Positions 34,331-45,800 of a stretch of 64,000 nt of DNA are shown piece by piece. The DNA is from Apostichopus japonicus (taxonomy: Eukaryota; Echinodermata; Holothuroidea; Aspidochirotida; Stichopodidae), in contig NC_092561.1 of assembly GCF_037975245.1 (NCBI RefSeq), positions 7,810,001 to 7,874,000 on the forward strand, given 5' to 3'. Numbering within the stretch: position 1 is the first letter of the stretch; every line of letters begins with the position of its first letter. Made by a program: the position numbers and the translations under genes. The notes under the pieces were generated by a model. That model was not told the DNA's origin. It saw nothing but the letters and a program-made list of their open reading frames with translations, and ran no database searches.

Positions 34331-37300
34331 TGTTGAGACGGTCCCTACATGTCAGGGACCCAAGCACACGATGTTGACGTATTCACTGTGTATGTATTCG
34401 AAGTGAAAAGTACTTAAAAGTAACTCAATTACTCTTTTTTTGCTGGGTTTACTGTATTCGAAGTAAAGTACTTATATATATAAGCGTGAAAATCTGTAAA
34501 GGGATATAGGATCATAATGTACATCTATTTTGAAATAGTTTAATGTTTTTTGTCAGATAGTGTGTAAAAAAAAAATAATGAAACATCTTTCAATTGTTCT
34601 CTGACGAATCTTTTTCGACAAATATTTGGCCTAGAGGAGAGGGAATTATATATCACTTGGATGTGAAATTGGTCACGTTGATAGTTCAGCGCATTCATGT
34701 TATTTTATGTTAGAGTGGACAGCTTAGGCCTAACGTGTTTGCAATGATTAACGTGGTAGGATGAAAGACAAGCACAAAGAGTACAAAAATTACTCACTTA
34801 ATGGAGGTGTTTCCGCAATCGTGTGCTTTCAAAAAGGATTACATGTTATTTATTTTGTTTAGTCTTATTTTTATTTTGCTTTACCTTCCTTAAAATTTGA
34901 AAGCCAATAGTTTTATATCCTCTTTTTCGACGAGTAGGCTTCCTATGCAAACATCTTTAAATGCAAGATTTTTTTTCTATATCTATGATATGCATATGGA
35001 GACTTAACGCCGTCAGCTTGCATGTTAATGTCGCCCTCTTCAACATGGAATTGTCGCACTCTTTTTGGGTGTAAATGTTCGTGGTTATTTTATAGGATAT
35101 CGCGTAATAACCATCGCGAATATTGGTATGCAATTGTGTACTTATGTGTCCGTTTCTTTGTTTGTTTGCTTGACAGTATTCTCTAAAGACAATGGTGCGA
35201 AATGTCTTTGATGATACTCATTAATCAAATGACTTTTCTCAGTAAGCTGGGTGAGGTAACATTGTCTGCTCAGAGTTAAACAAAATGGTCATAATTCGAA
35301 AATCTTGAACTCTTCATTGATTAATTCAAGTGCCAAAAAAAAAATTAATCATAATAATGAAACTTTTCTTTTGATGAAAATTGGCAGTCAGCAACTACAG
35401 TTCCTTGATGATACCATGTGACTAGTGATTTTATCCCATTTCCGTACGACACAACTCAGATCGCGACAGACTATAGAGATTTCCAGAGATTATATGCTTT
35501 TATGTGACAAAATACATTCAAGTTGTGGACGCACGCATACAAAACAAATTGTATTAGATTGAACGGGGGTTGTAAATTATTAATAAAAAAGTACTAGATA
35601 CATAATTGTAACCACTTAAATCGCTTAGACAGATATGAGCATATTTTAAATTTGACTGTAGATTTCCGTGTTATAATCATGAAAATCAGAAAGTTTCGTA
35701 CAAAATAGGCTAAAATGAAGAATATCTTATAGTTGACTTTTGACCATGTTTATTAACTTAAAGTAAATAACATAACGGAAAACTTACGGACAGGTCTCTC
35801 ATTAAATTTGTTTATTTGTACATGTACGTTTTGATAAAGCAGTCACTTTATATACTGGTCTCTGATCACGCTTACATACATACACACATACACATACATA
35901 CACGCATATTTTACACACATACATACATACCTACATACATTCATACCACAGATGTGCTGATATTTTAAATAAGACCAAATAAAATAAGAGTGCTGAGTTT
36001 TTAGTTTTAATCCAATATCATATTTGTTCGCAACTGTTTCATGTTTGGTTTTGTTTCTATTGCAGAATATTATTTTATTCAATTTTCTTTAATGCTTTTT
36101 AAAAAAAAATTGAATCATCGCTATCTATTAAAACAGGATCCAGGTTTTTTTTTCAATCTTTACTTCAGCAGTATCCAAACTACGAGTATATAAGACAATC
36201 ACAAGTATAGACTTTTCCTTGGTCTATATCAGTTCAAGTACGAATACAAGACTATCTAAATTTACAAAAATTTCTAACTTTCTCTCGCTAAAACTATTCT
36301 TGAGATTCTGAGATTAAAACTCACCAATAGCAGTCAACAATGTTTATTTGCTGTATGAGATCTCAAGATTTGTGTCGCAACATTCGTGGGATAAACCCTG
36401 GATCCTGATTTTTTGTTTTAATTTATTGTCACACTTAAACATGAGATAACATAGTGTGGAAAAAAGGCCGGAGAGACAAAACGTTTGAGGTGGGTCTTTT
36501 CTCACCAGAGTCCTTTACGGTCCACGTTCGGTTCGGGCCCAGATGAACATGGGGCCCTTAGTTGTGCTTGTGTATAGTAGTGGTTGATATTCTATGCTGT
36601 TTTAATATTATTATACTTCAAAGGGAAAATGACAAAAATAATATGTAATTTATTTCAACATTTCGGAGAAAGTGTTCTTTGCATGCAATGCATTTTACTC
36701 CAAACTCATGACGTCAGCAGGTCTGACTTATTAAATATTTATGATTTTTTCCTTTTAATTTTGTTCTTTGAAAATAAACCATGATAAAAAAATTAGAGGA
36801 TATTGAACTCTACAATTTGTGTAAAAGAAAACTTTAATTAGACGGTAAAATGTAGTCAGGCAGGCTCTAGCAATGATCAACAAAGTTGGTAATAGGTTCC
36901 TCGATACCATGGTAGGCTATGAAGGATGATGTTAGTCAACAAAATTAATTTTCGTATGTTGTTATTAAGACCATTAAGAACAACCAGTGCAGGTTGGTGT
37001 AAACATCATATTAAATATTGCGAAATGTCCCTTTAAGCGTCTGAGGGGTCATCAGTTACAGCGACTGGAGTACAAAGTCTAGTACACAAACGGTTATGTC
37101 AGTTCCTCAGATACAACAGAAAACTCAATGGAAAGGCGTAACACATATATTGCCTCAAAATAATGTTAAGCCTACAAAATGTTACAAATTTGTCAGCGGA
37201 CAAAAATGCTGTTGAATGTCATTCATATGTGCTCTGTTGTTTTGTGTGAAGTTACAGAAACATGTTTTGATTAAGTTATTATAATTTAGAAAGGAAGGGT

Positions 37301-40194
37301 TAATATTTACGGCTTTGCACTGAGGAGCTGACGTCATCATCGGTTTAGCCTTAAAGGAGCATTCCAGGGATATAGCATATTTTAAAGGTGAATTCTCTTG
37401 AAAATCGTAATAGATATGGGAACATTACTACAAATTAATATTAATATTTTTTCTTTTTTTCTCTCTTCTTTCTTGGACTATGACATATCTAGACTAAAGC
37501 CATCCTTAAATGAAATATTACGAATATATATAATTATACATACGTCATCTGTGACGTAATCATGAATTCATTTAGCGTATGAGACTTACGTCACCATTAA
37601 GAAGTGTGACATCTGACTCTATAGGTATATTAGAGAGAGGGGGCTAACGCAAATGGTGACGTTGAATTTCGTTTGTATAAGGGGTGAGGGGTTAATGGCC
37701 CCTGCCTCTAGAGATGGGGTACGTTTCCTATCAGAGTTAGACCAAGTCCTGAATTCATTAAACAGTCAATCTATTTCAAACTGCCTATCATCATTTGCGA
37801 TGGAGTTTAGAAACATATTAGTGTAGTTTGATATAATGAGATACCACAAATCTTTGGTCCTGCGTCACAGACATGGGGACTCTCTACCCGTTCTGGTACA
37901 TGATAACATGGCGGAACAAAGTGAGCGAGAGAGGGGGCGGTATGGGTGTGTATGGTGTTTAGTACCAGACATAGTAAATTTGTCATTGTTATATGTCGTG
38001 ATCTTGGGGGATAACGCTTGGTCCCCCTAGAACGCGTTGAGTGACAGGAACCGTTGAGTAACTCCAAGCTCTACATAATCTAGTAACTGTTGACCTCATA
38101 TTTCCATCTGGTTCTTACAATCGCCTGTGTTATGCATAAACACTTGTTTGTTTCATACAGTCTTAGTTTATTTGCGTTTACACCGAGGGGAAATATTTAT
38201 TTCAAGTTTATCAAGAGAATTTAAAGAGGTGAGGTTAAACGTAGGTGTGACCCCTGTTCTTCAGGGGGTAAGGATTGATGAAAGAGAACTTCTTATTATG
38301 GGCAAAAATCTAGGTCACGAAATTCAAAGTGTCTGAAGATCTAAAAACGAAAGAAAAACGTTAACATGAAAATGCCAAAAAAAAAAGAGAACTTCGCTTA
38401 ACTACCATGTAAGGGTTTTGTAAAGGGTATATGTCTAACCAGTATATTCATTTAGGCTGTTCGCTAAACTAATATAAAAAGAGCAAATCATTATTTGGTA
38501 ATGTGTATCCCTAAACGTGTTATTAAGGCCAGTTGCTAAGCGAGGGTCCACTGTACTAAATAAACACTCATTCTTGATTCATGTATACAACATATTAACG
38601 TTTGGCTTATTACTATAAACCGAGAGAATGTTTCATTGTTTATATATACTATGTTATGATATTGACAGACGTGCTTAAAACGCATTGTCATATGTGACTT
38701 ACTAACGTAATGAAATAGAAAGAGCAATTGCCTTTAATATGCTAGAAAAGGGCCAAATTGGTCACCGATAAGGATCAAAATTCCTTGGGGTTCTGTCTCT
38801 ACTTAACACTGTTGATTGGCCGATCGTTGGATGATTTATCAACTCGTTCCCAAGGAAACGTTTTTAGAAGATTGTGTACATTTAAGTATACTCGGGATGT
38901 GGGGGGGGGGAGGGAGGGATGGGGAGACAACAAACCCGATCTGTGCCAAGCGGACACATTACGGGGGGTTACACTTTAAATAAAAATTAATCTCAAAGTT
39001 GATCCAAAAAATGAAATGTCAATACTTAATGACCGTGTGATAAATAAATCAACGAACTGGCGTATTTGTTATTTCAGTAATTTTAATTTCATTTTGAACA
39101 ATTAAGCAACTAAAATCTGAGGACATTGTATTATTATTATTATTGTTATCCTATATAAATTAACATTTCGACAAACTAATTCGTGAGTTTGGGTTTAAAC
39201 GACGCAATATGCTAATCAGATTTTACTAATTTTGCCCCTCTCCATTTAAATTTTGTTTTTTCCTTCAAATTACCCTTCTAAGCTTTGTGTATGACATTTG
39301 CTGTATATACATGCTAGTTATACACAAAAACAAATCACCGTATCTCATCTTAAAACAAAAACTGGAGTTAATTAAAGAGAGGAATGGCGTATAACACCAG
39401 TTGCAAATTTGTTTCTCTTTTTACTAACACTTCTATAGTCTTACGTCAATGTGATGTCGTTGTTGTTGTTTTTTATGATGAGGGTAATGTGGACGAATTG
39501 TTCCTGATTTAGATGTCCTGAACAGGCTATGTTCGTATAAAAGTCATTATGATGTATTCCTGTTGACACGAGATACCTCAAGTAAAAAAAAAGAAGAAAA
39601 TCTCCATAAAAGCTGAATATATTTTTAATCTCATTCTTTCTCCGTCTCTCTCTTATTCACTATCTCTCTTTAGGGTTTTCTAAATATCTCGTTATCGACG
39701 GCAGTTCCATGATCATAACAAACAACTGCCTCCTTCTCACTGTTGACGAATGTTTCTTAAATATAAAAAATGCTAATTGCTTACGTAGGGAAAGGGTGTT
39801 TTCTTTTGGTTGAAATATCTCCAGATGTTTTATAAAACAATTGATTTTATATTCCTATTTGCTCTATAAAAGTCAAAATAAATGGGCAAACAGTAACAAC
39901 ATTGTTTTTTTTTTGGTTTTTGTTTTGGTTGACGTATGTACATCCGATTTTATTTAAAGACAGATAAAAAATTTACGTTTTATCTGTTTCTTCTCTCAGA
40001 ATGATCAATTTTCAACGACCTTTTTGAGATTCTTGCAAGACCCCCCCCCCCTTCCTTCGTCTATAACAAATGAACAAGCGGGAATGATGTGGCTATACGA
40101 CTAATGTGGAAGAAACAAATCATCCCCTCATTCAGCACGAACAAATATAACATATGATTGTGTTGAAGTTCGGTACTAAACATACTACTTCATT
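34331..40194. other. Intergenic, no gene seen
   Basis: AT-rich sequence with a microsatellite at 35.9 kb, two TGACGTCA palindromes (36709, 37329), a short direct repeat (TGTATTCGAAGT at 34390 and 34453) and a G run (38900-38909). No recognisable exon or element. Confidence 0.5.
35868..35948. repeat. (CATA)n/(CACA)n microsatellite
   Basis: The stretch is made of imperfect ACAT/ACAC tetranucleotide repeats. A minus-strand Tyr/Val/Met/Cys-rich open frame across it is an artefact of the repeat. Confidence 0.9.
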
Positions 40195-40202
40195 GATTAA
40201 AT

Positions 40203-40570
40203 CAGTGGCGTAGGAAGGTACTTTTGAGTGGGGAGCTGAAGACTGATGGCCGGCCTGGGGGAGGGGTCTAAGGGGAGGGGGTTCCCCCTCCCCTTTGGAA
40301 TTTTTTTGCATTTCCAGGTGGCCTCAGATGCAATTTGGTGCAATATATAGCACACTTCAACACCCACTCCATTTTGTAAAGAATTTTGCATTTTCACCTG
40401 GCCTTAGATGCAATTTGGTGCTTCAAATGAGATTTTTTTCTCATTTGGAAATGAAAAAGGGGTTTTCTGACTTGCGGAGCGGGGGGGCGGAACGATACTT
40501 CCGCCCCCCATATTTTTCACTGGGGGGCTGGCGCCCCCCCCCCCCAGCCCCCCCGGTTCCTACGCCCTTG
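40203..40570. mobile_element. Short non-autonomous hAT-type element
   Basis: The 368-bp insert is flanked by the 8-bp direct repeat GATTAAAT (40195-40202 and 40571-40578). Its ends are CAGTGGCGTAGGAAGG and, inverted, CAAGGGCGTAGGAACC. Subterminal regions are G/C-rich. An internal direct repeat of about 40 bp (GCATTT.CAC/AGGTGGCCT.AGATGCAATTTGGTGC type) occurs around 40308-40345 and 40388-40422. No transposase frame is present; the open frames that cross it are incidental. The terminal GGCGTAG core is shared with the element at 51736. Confidence 0.8.
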
Positions 40571-41882
40571 GATTAAATAAGTTTATAAATACCAATTATA
40601 TTTATTTCAAAAAGAACAAGATCTAAAAAATATGAAATACAAGAAATAAATCCTGATTTTTTTTTTAACCTGCAGTTTGTCTCACAAAAACGGCTATTTT
40701 TTTCAGCCAATTTAAGTTTAAATTTTCAAGGAAAGTAATGGATGGCAGTTGAATAGTTCCTTCTATCGCATAGAACACATGCGACAATCTCACTCCCCCC
40801 CCCCCCACCAACCCTGCTTCCTCTTACTCCTGCTTCCCTTCAACCCCATCCTTGGACAATTTTAAATACGGCTAAGGAACGCAATCGTATAGCTGCTAGA
40901 TTCTACCGTATATTTTATGCTGCAGTGATTAATCGCAACCCCTATTATAGCCCACGTAGTGTACCGGTACTTTATTCTCCTTCAAGCCAGCCGAGGTTGA
41001 CGAGATAAGCACTGAACCAGGCTACGCAGGCAACCCGGTCCTCGATCAATCAATCATTCATACTTTCTAACGGTATAGATGTCTTGGTCATTGGTAATTT
41101 AATCTAAAATTAAGGGTCAGAGTTACCTTCCGTAGGCTACGCAGTAATTATGCGCTACCGTACATCCCCCTGTCTCCGAGGGCCATGGCCTCCCCCTCCC
41201 CACCCACCCCCCTCCCGTTATATGTCGGATACCTATTACAGCAATCATGTTCACGCGGGAGTTTGCAGTTGCTACAGTTGAAGTCTCCCCCTTCCAACAT
41301 CCACCCCTTCAACGCCGCTCAACACAGATGCCTTTAAAAAAATTCGAAAGTTTTAATAACGTTTATAATTTATGTGAAATGTGTAAATCAGCTAAATTCC
41401 CCAGTGTTCCCATATATATACATATTTCTATATACATAGCCAGATTTATGTAAGTTGAAGGATTTTAGGTGGTTACAGTACGCGTGCGTGTCGAAAAGTT
41501 GGAAAACGCATTTTGTTGTATCTGTCAGTAATATGTTGGTTACGTTATAAAGCGAGCGCAGAAACTACCCGAGATTAACACACAACTCCATGTACAGTAG
41601 GAGAGCAAACCATATAGATCAGGTAGTCTTGGCCAAGTCGTTTGTAATACTCTTTTTCTCGTGTGCAACTGTACATGCCCCAGAGTCCGTTTCTGCCTAC
41701 CACGAATGTGCTTGCCCACTGTATTTTACATGCCCGAGGATCTGTCCTAGTATCAATCGAAAGCGTTGCCGCGGGCGTTCTCTGGGCAGTAACAGCAGAT
41801 AGATACGGGAAAATAGCTTTGTGAAAAAGAAAGGTATACTAGGCGGTTCAAACTAGGGTCTTAACAAGACTATAGATCAGGG

Positions 41883-42106
41883 GGTTCTCGATACGAGCGG
41901 CCGCAATCAAAACCCAGTCCGAGAAATATTTGAAATATTTCAATCCGGCCTACGATGAAAACAAAATCGGCCCTCATATCCTACACTACTTGGGTATCCA
42001 CTGGACCGTTACATCGAACCTCGACCCTCAGTTCTCCACTATAATCGGCGGGTATGCGGACCCGTTAAGGTTCTCTATACGGGCGGTCACAATCAAAACC
42101 CAATCC
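41883..42106 (+). repeat. Pair of 38-bp direct repeats 186 bp apart
   Basis: The block at 41883-41920 (GGTTCTCGATACGAGCGG...) recurs at 42069-42106 with five substitutions, both ending CAATCAAAACCCA.TCC. The intervening sequence is unique within the window. The period could reflect two monomers of a diverged satellite. Confidence 0.6.
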
Positions 42107-44254
42107 CCGCCCACCCCCCCCCCCCCCACCACTCCGATGTGTCCGGATAATCCCGGCTGTGCTGTATACAAACTCGTCATATTCGTCGTATACATTATGA
42201 TCCACCTGAGCTTATCTTACTCTGCGGCTATATTCTAAGCCTAATATACATGACGTGTGGCCCCTTGTTCATAACTCATAATGCGGCGGGGACAGACTTG
42301 TATGCAATTCTCTCAACTGTTTCCATCAGTTGGGAACCTAAATTTAATTTTCTTCCTTTTGCGACCGGAACATTTGACTTACTATAAATGTCATTCATGG
42401 ATAGTTTATCTTCCCTAATTGCCCATCCAGTAGTCGCCACGTAAACTCGTTAAAAATTTCGGTATTGACTAATAACGGTTAGTATTGAAGACTATAAGAG
42501 TGTAGGCCCATACGTGTTTATTGTGTCTATTATTTTAAGTGAACTGATATAGTGAACATCGATTGAAAGAGGAGTCAAGGAAGAGGAGGACATATATATA
42601 TAGACAAGATTGTTCTGACTTCTAATGGACTTTTCGACAGTGCTATTTGCTCTCTACAAAAAAAGAAAAAACAAAACAAAATATAATTGCCATATCAAGA
42701 ACCCTGTGTCTGAGAGCATTTCGGATTTTATAGGTAAACCTATAGTGTATACATCTGTATACCTTGTATAACGTATCTAAAATACACACATGGGGTACGA
42801 AGGATTAATATAGACAAACAAGAAAGGTGACAACAGTTCTTGTCAGAGTTAAAGCGTCAACTTACAACAACAAAAATTGTTCACGTCCAAATATTGCCAG
42901 CTTGTCGAGTGGGACAACTTGAAGGAAGACAGAATACAATAGTTTTAGTTATAGAAACTGGGTGAAATCGTCTCAAAGTTCTCCTTAATGAGTACATTTC
43001 AAAGAGTCTTGATACCTTTTTTATCCATCCCCCATCTCATCCCATATAATATAATACGATATGATATGATATACTATGATGTGATGTGATGTGGTCCACG
43101 GATATCAGTAATCCATGCATTCCACATATTTTCACCTTTACGAAAAATTATCGAACATCCTTTATAGAAATCACAAGAATAATACCCTATCTCAACCCCA
43201 ACACCCACCCTCACCCCAAATAGAAAATAACTGTAAATGTTTACATGTTATAGTCTAGAAAGTGAAATAATGATTGTAAGTCTTGTTACAAACAATATAG
43301 TCATCCTACAAATCATTAACACTATACTGACGCAGTGAAACTGTCAGATTTAACTTTCCTCAGTACTTGAGAATAGGCTTGGAAGATCAACAAATTCCCT
43401 GCCACTGCATGAGGAAAGTTCAAGATCTTTCGGCAAATTTAACAATTCTGTTATCTGGAACCAAAGCCTATATATTAACCTTGAACCATTACAGACTGCC
43501 AATTTGGACCGAGTGAAAATGACACAAACTTGGCCGACAACATTTTTGTTTTTCAGAGTAGACTTATGATGCACCCTTCTCCTCAAAGTTCACACACCCA
43601 CACACACGTTTGTGATATAGTTCATTTCTCCCTTTAATGATAATATCTTAGCCTATGTATACGCCTATATATGTTTACGGTTACAGTGTTTTCTCAGAGA
43701 GGCTTATACTCCTTTTGTTTCGTATTGTCCCCCTAAGATATACACTACCGTTTACTCTGCCCCTGTTGTTGCTAAAGTAGGCCCTCCCTAATACCAAATA
43801 AATAGTGAGAAATATTGACACCCTTCATGCTGCGTAGTCAAACAAACAGAGTCACGAAAATGGTATTAATTTCTTTTAGTAATAAAAGGAATGTTTGCGT
43901 GAAAAATAAGAAAAAGAAGAACGGTATAGAGTATACATATGAAACTGTGTGAATCGGTGTTTGATACCTCATGTCAATGGCATTAATGACGTCACTAGGT
44001 CATTGCCCTAAGTTGCCAAGATTTGACCCTTTGACCGTGTGTTTCTGTTGTGAACTCCACAAAGTAGTAAACACACAGACATTAATAAACCACGCGTTTT
44101 GAAGTTTTACCAAGTTAGTTTGAATTAAAACAAATTGCAATCATTTGAACTCTGGTTACGACATTTCAACTCCTGTAAAGGTTACAGAAACCATTGTCTT
44201 TTCATAGTTTAAATTTGAGAATTTCTTTTGACATTTTTAGACTTAGGGTGTAGT

Positions 44255-44395
44255 GGAGGAAGAGAGATAGGGAGTGGGAGGGGAAGGGGAGGGGAAGGGG
44301 ATGGGCGATGGGAGGGGGAGGGGATGGGAGAGGGGAGGGGATGGGAGAGGGGAGGGGATGGGATGGAAGGCGAGGGGAGGGAGTGGGCGTGTGGT
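44255..44395 (+). repeat. G-rich minisatellite with G-quadruplex potential
   Basis: The stretch consists of GGGGA/GGGATGGGAGAGGGGA units with many runs of three or more G on the plus strand (unit of about 21 bp near 44318-44360). The Pro/Ser-rich minus-strand open frame is its translation and is not a gene. Similar shorter tracts occur at 14300-14360 and 17627-17695. Confidence 0.85.
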
Positions 44396-45609
44396 GCCGC
44401 ATAGGAGGCAATTTCATCATCACTTAACCTTGGCCTGAATCCTGTCCCCTCCCTCCCCTCTCCTACACACTGGCCCTCTCTCCACCTCTCTGTCCACCTC
44501 TCGCTCTCTCTTTCTTAATCTCCGATTTGTGTCTGGGTCTGCAATTAAGCGGCCAAAGTAAGCAAAATTTTGATCAAATGTACTATTGCTCAAAAGTTAC
44601 GGTAGCATTGCAATTATTATTGAGCACACTTACACAACCTTTTAGAAATTTTCAAGAAAGTTGAAGATTAACGAGCAAGTAATTAAATAAATTTGATTCG
44701 ATTCCCAATATTTCGTGACCCGTGGCAACTTTTCTATTAAGTTAGTATTCATCATATATAAAATCCAAAGTTTCATGCCCCCATCTCCCGCCCCCACCTT
44801 CACTTTTGTTGCAGCATTTGAAATGAACTTTGGACTATAAGCAAGGTAATTGCCTACATTATTAATATAGCAATTCAGTTCCTTCGAAATTTTTCCTTTA
44901 TCAACTCAAAAATTTTCTTTTATATTAAAAGGGCTTAAAGCACTCTTTTGAATGTTATAGTTACGGCCCATTTACTTGTTTTGATAGGCTGAGAAAGCCC
45001 TAAATTAGAGAAGGCAGCAGCATGGATTAATATCACTGTACTTTCTTGTCAATGGACTTTTGAAGAAAAGTCATTCAACAAAGAGAAAGGGCTGAAATCC
45101 GAAAATAATTATGTATCATTATTCCATGGATATGTCAGCTTATAGAAATGCAACTCTTTATTGAAACAAAGTGACTTCCGGTGGCGCTACCCCTTCCCCA
45201 TTCCCCCATCCCCATTTCCCGCCCGCTCTCCTCCTAACACAACTGGAAATGCGGAAAAAAATGTTTTGCGTGAATATTACTTCCCCATCCCTCCCCGCAC
45301 TCCTTCTTCGCCTTCTCTGAAATTCTCCAAAACTTCTACAACGGTATGAGTGCGGGCTCGACATCGTCTAACAAGAGTCACGTGTAAGAGGGAGTAAAGG
45401 TAGGGGGGGGGGGGTGGAGATGAGAAAACCAGGAAGTCAGGTGGAACATAGATAGGGGAGAATGAAGAACTGTACGGTCGGGGAAATAGTTTAGCCTACG
45501 ACTTTTAATTTAGTGTAGAGACCCAAGGATCAGGAAGCCTTACAGTAGCTTATTTGAGCCCCTATCCGTGTTAGATCGTGGATGAACACCGGCATATTTC
45601 AAGCCTTCT

Positions 45610-45800
45610 CTTTTCGATAAGTGTTCAGAGAATAAAGAGGCAGGGGTGTGAATTCGCTCCCATTCCTGCTCCCGGTACCGCCATTAACGTCCCCATCCGA
45701 CGGACGAGAGTGTATACCCCAGCATCTGACCACTTTCTCAAATACTGTAGTGCAGCCATGACGAACAAAATTGTTTCGAAACCAAGCGAAGAACAGAAAC
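45610..45800 (-). repeat. Possible dispersed SINE-like fragment
   Basis: The minus-strand sequence around 45655-45720 (TATACACTCTCGTCCGTCGG then ATGGGGACGTTAATGGCGGT) resembles a GGATGGGACGTTAA core that I associate with short interspersed elements of marine invertebrates. Open frames exist on both strands here, which is typical of a repeat and not of a gene. The identification is from memory of the motif only. Confidence 0.3.

Noticed and set aside
41930-42238. 102-codon open frame with a hydrophobic C-terminus
   Set aside because: It spans one of the 38-bp direct repeats and a poly-C run that encodes proline; no family resemblance or splice signals.
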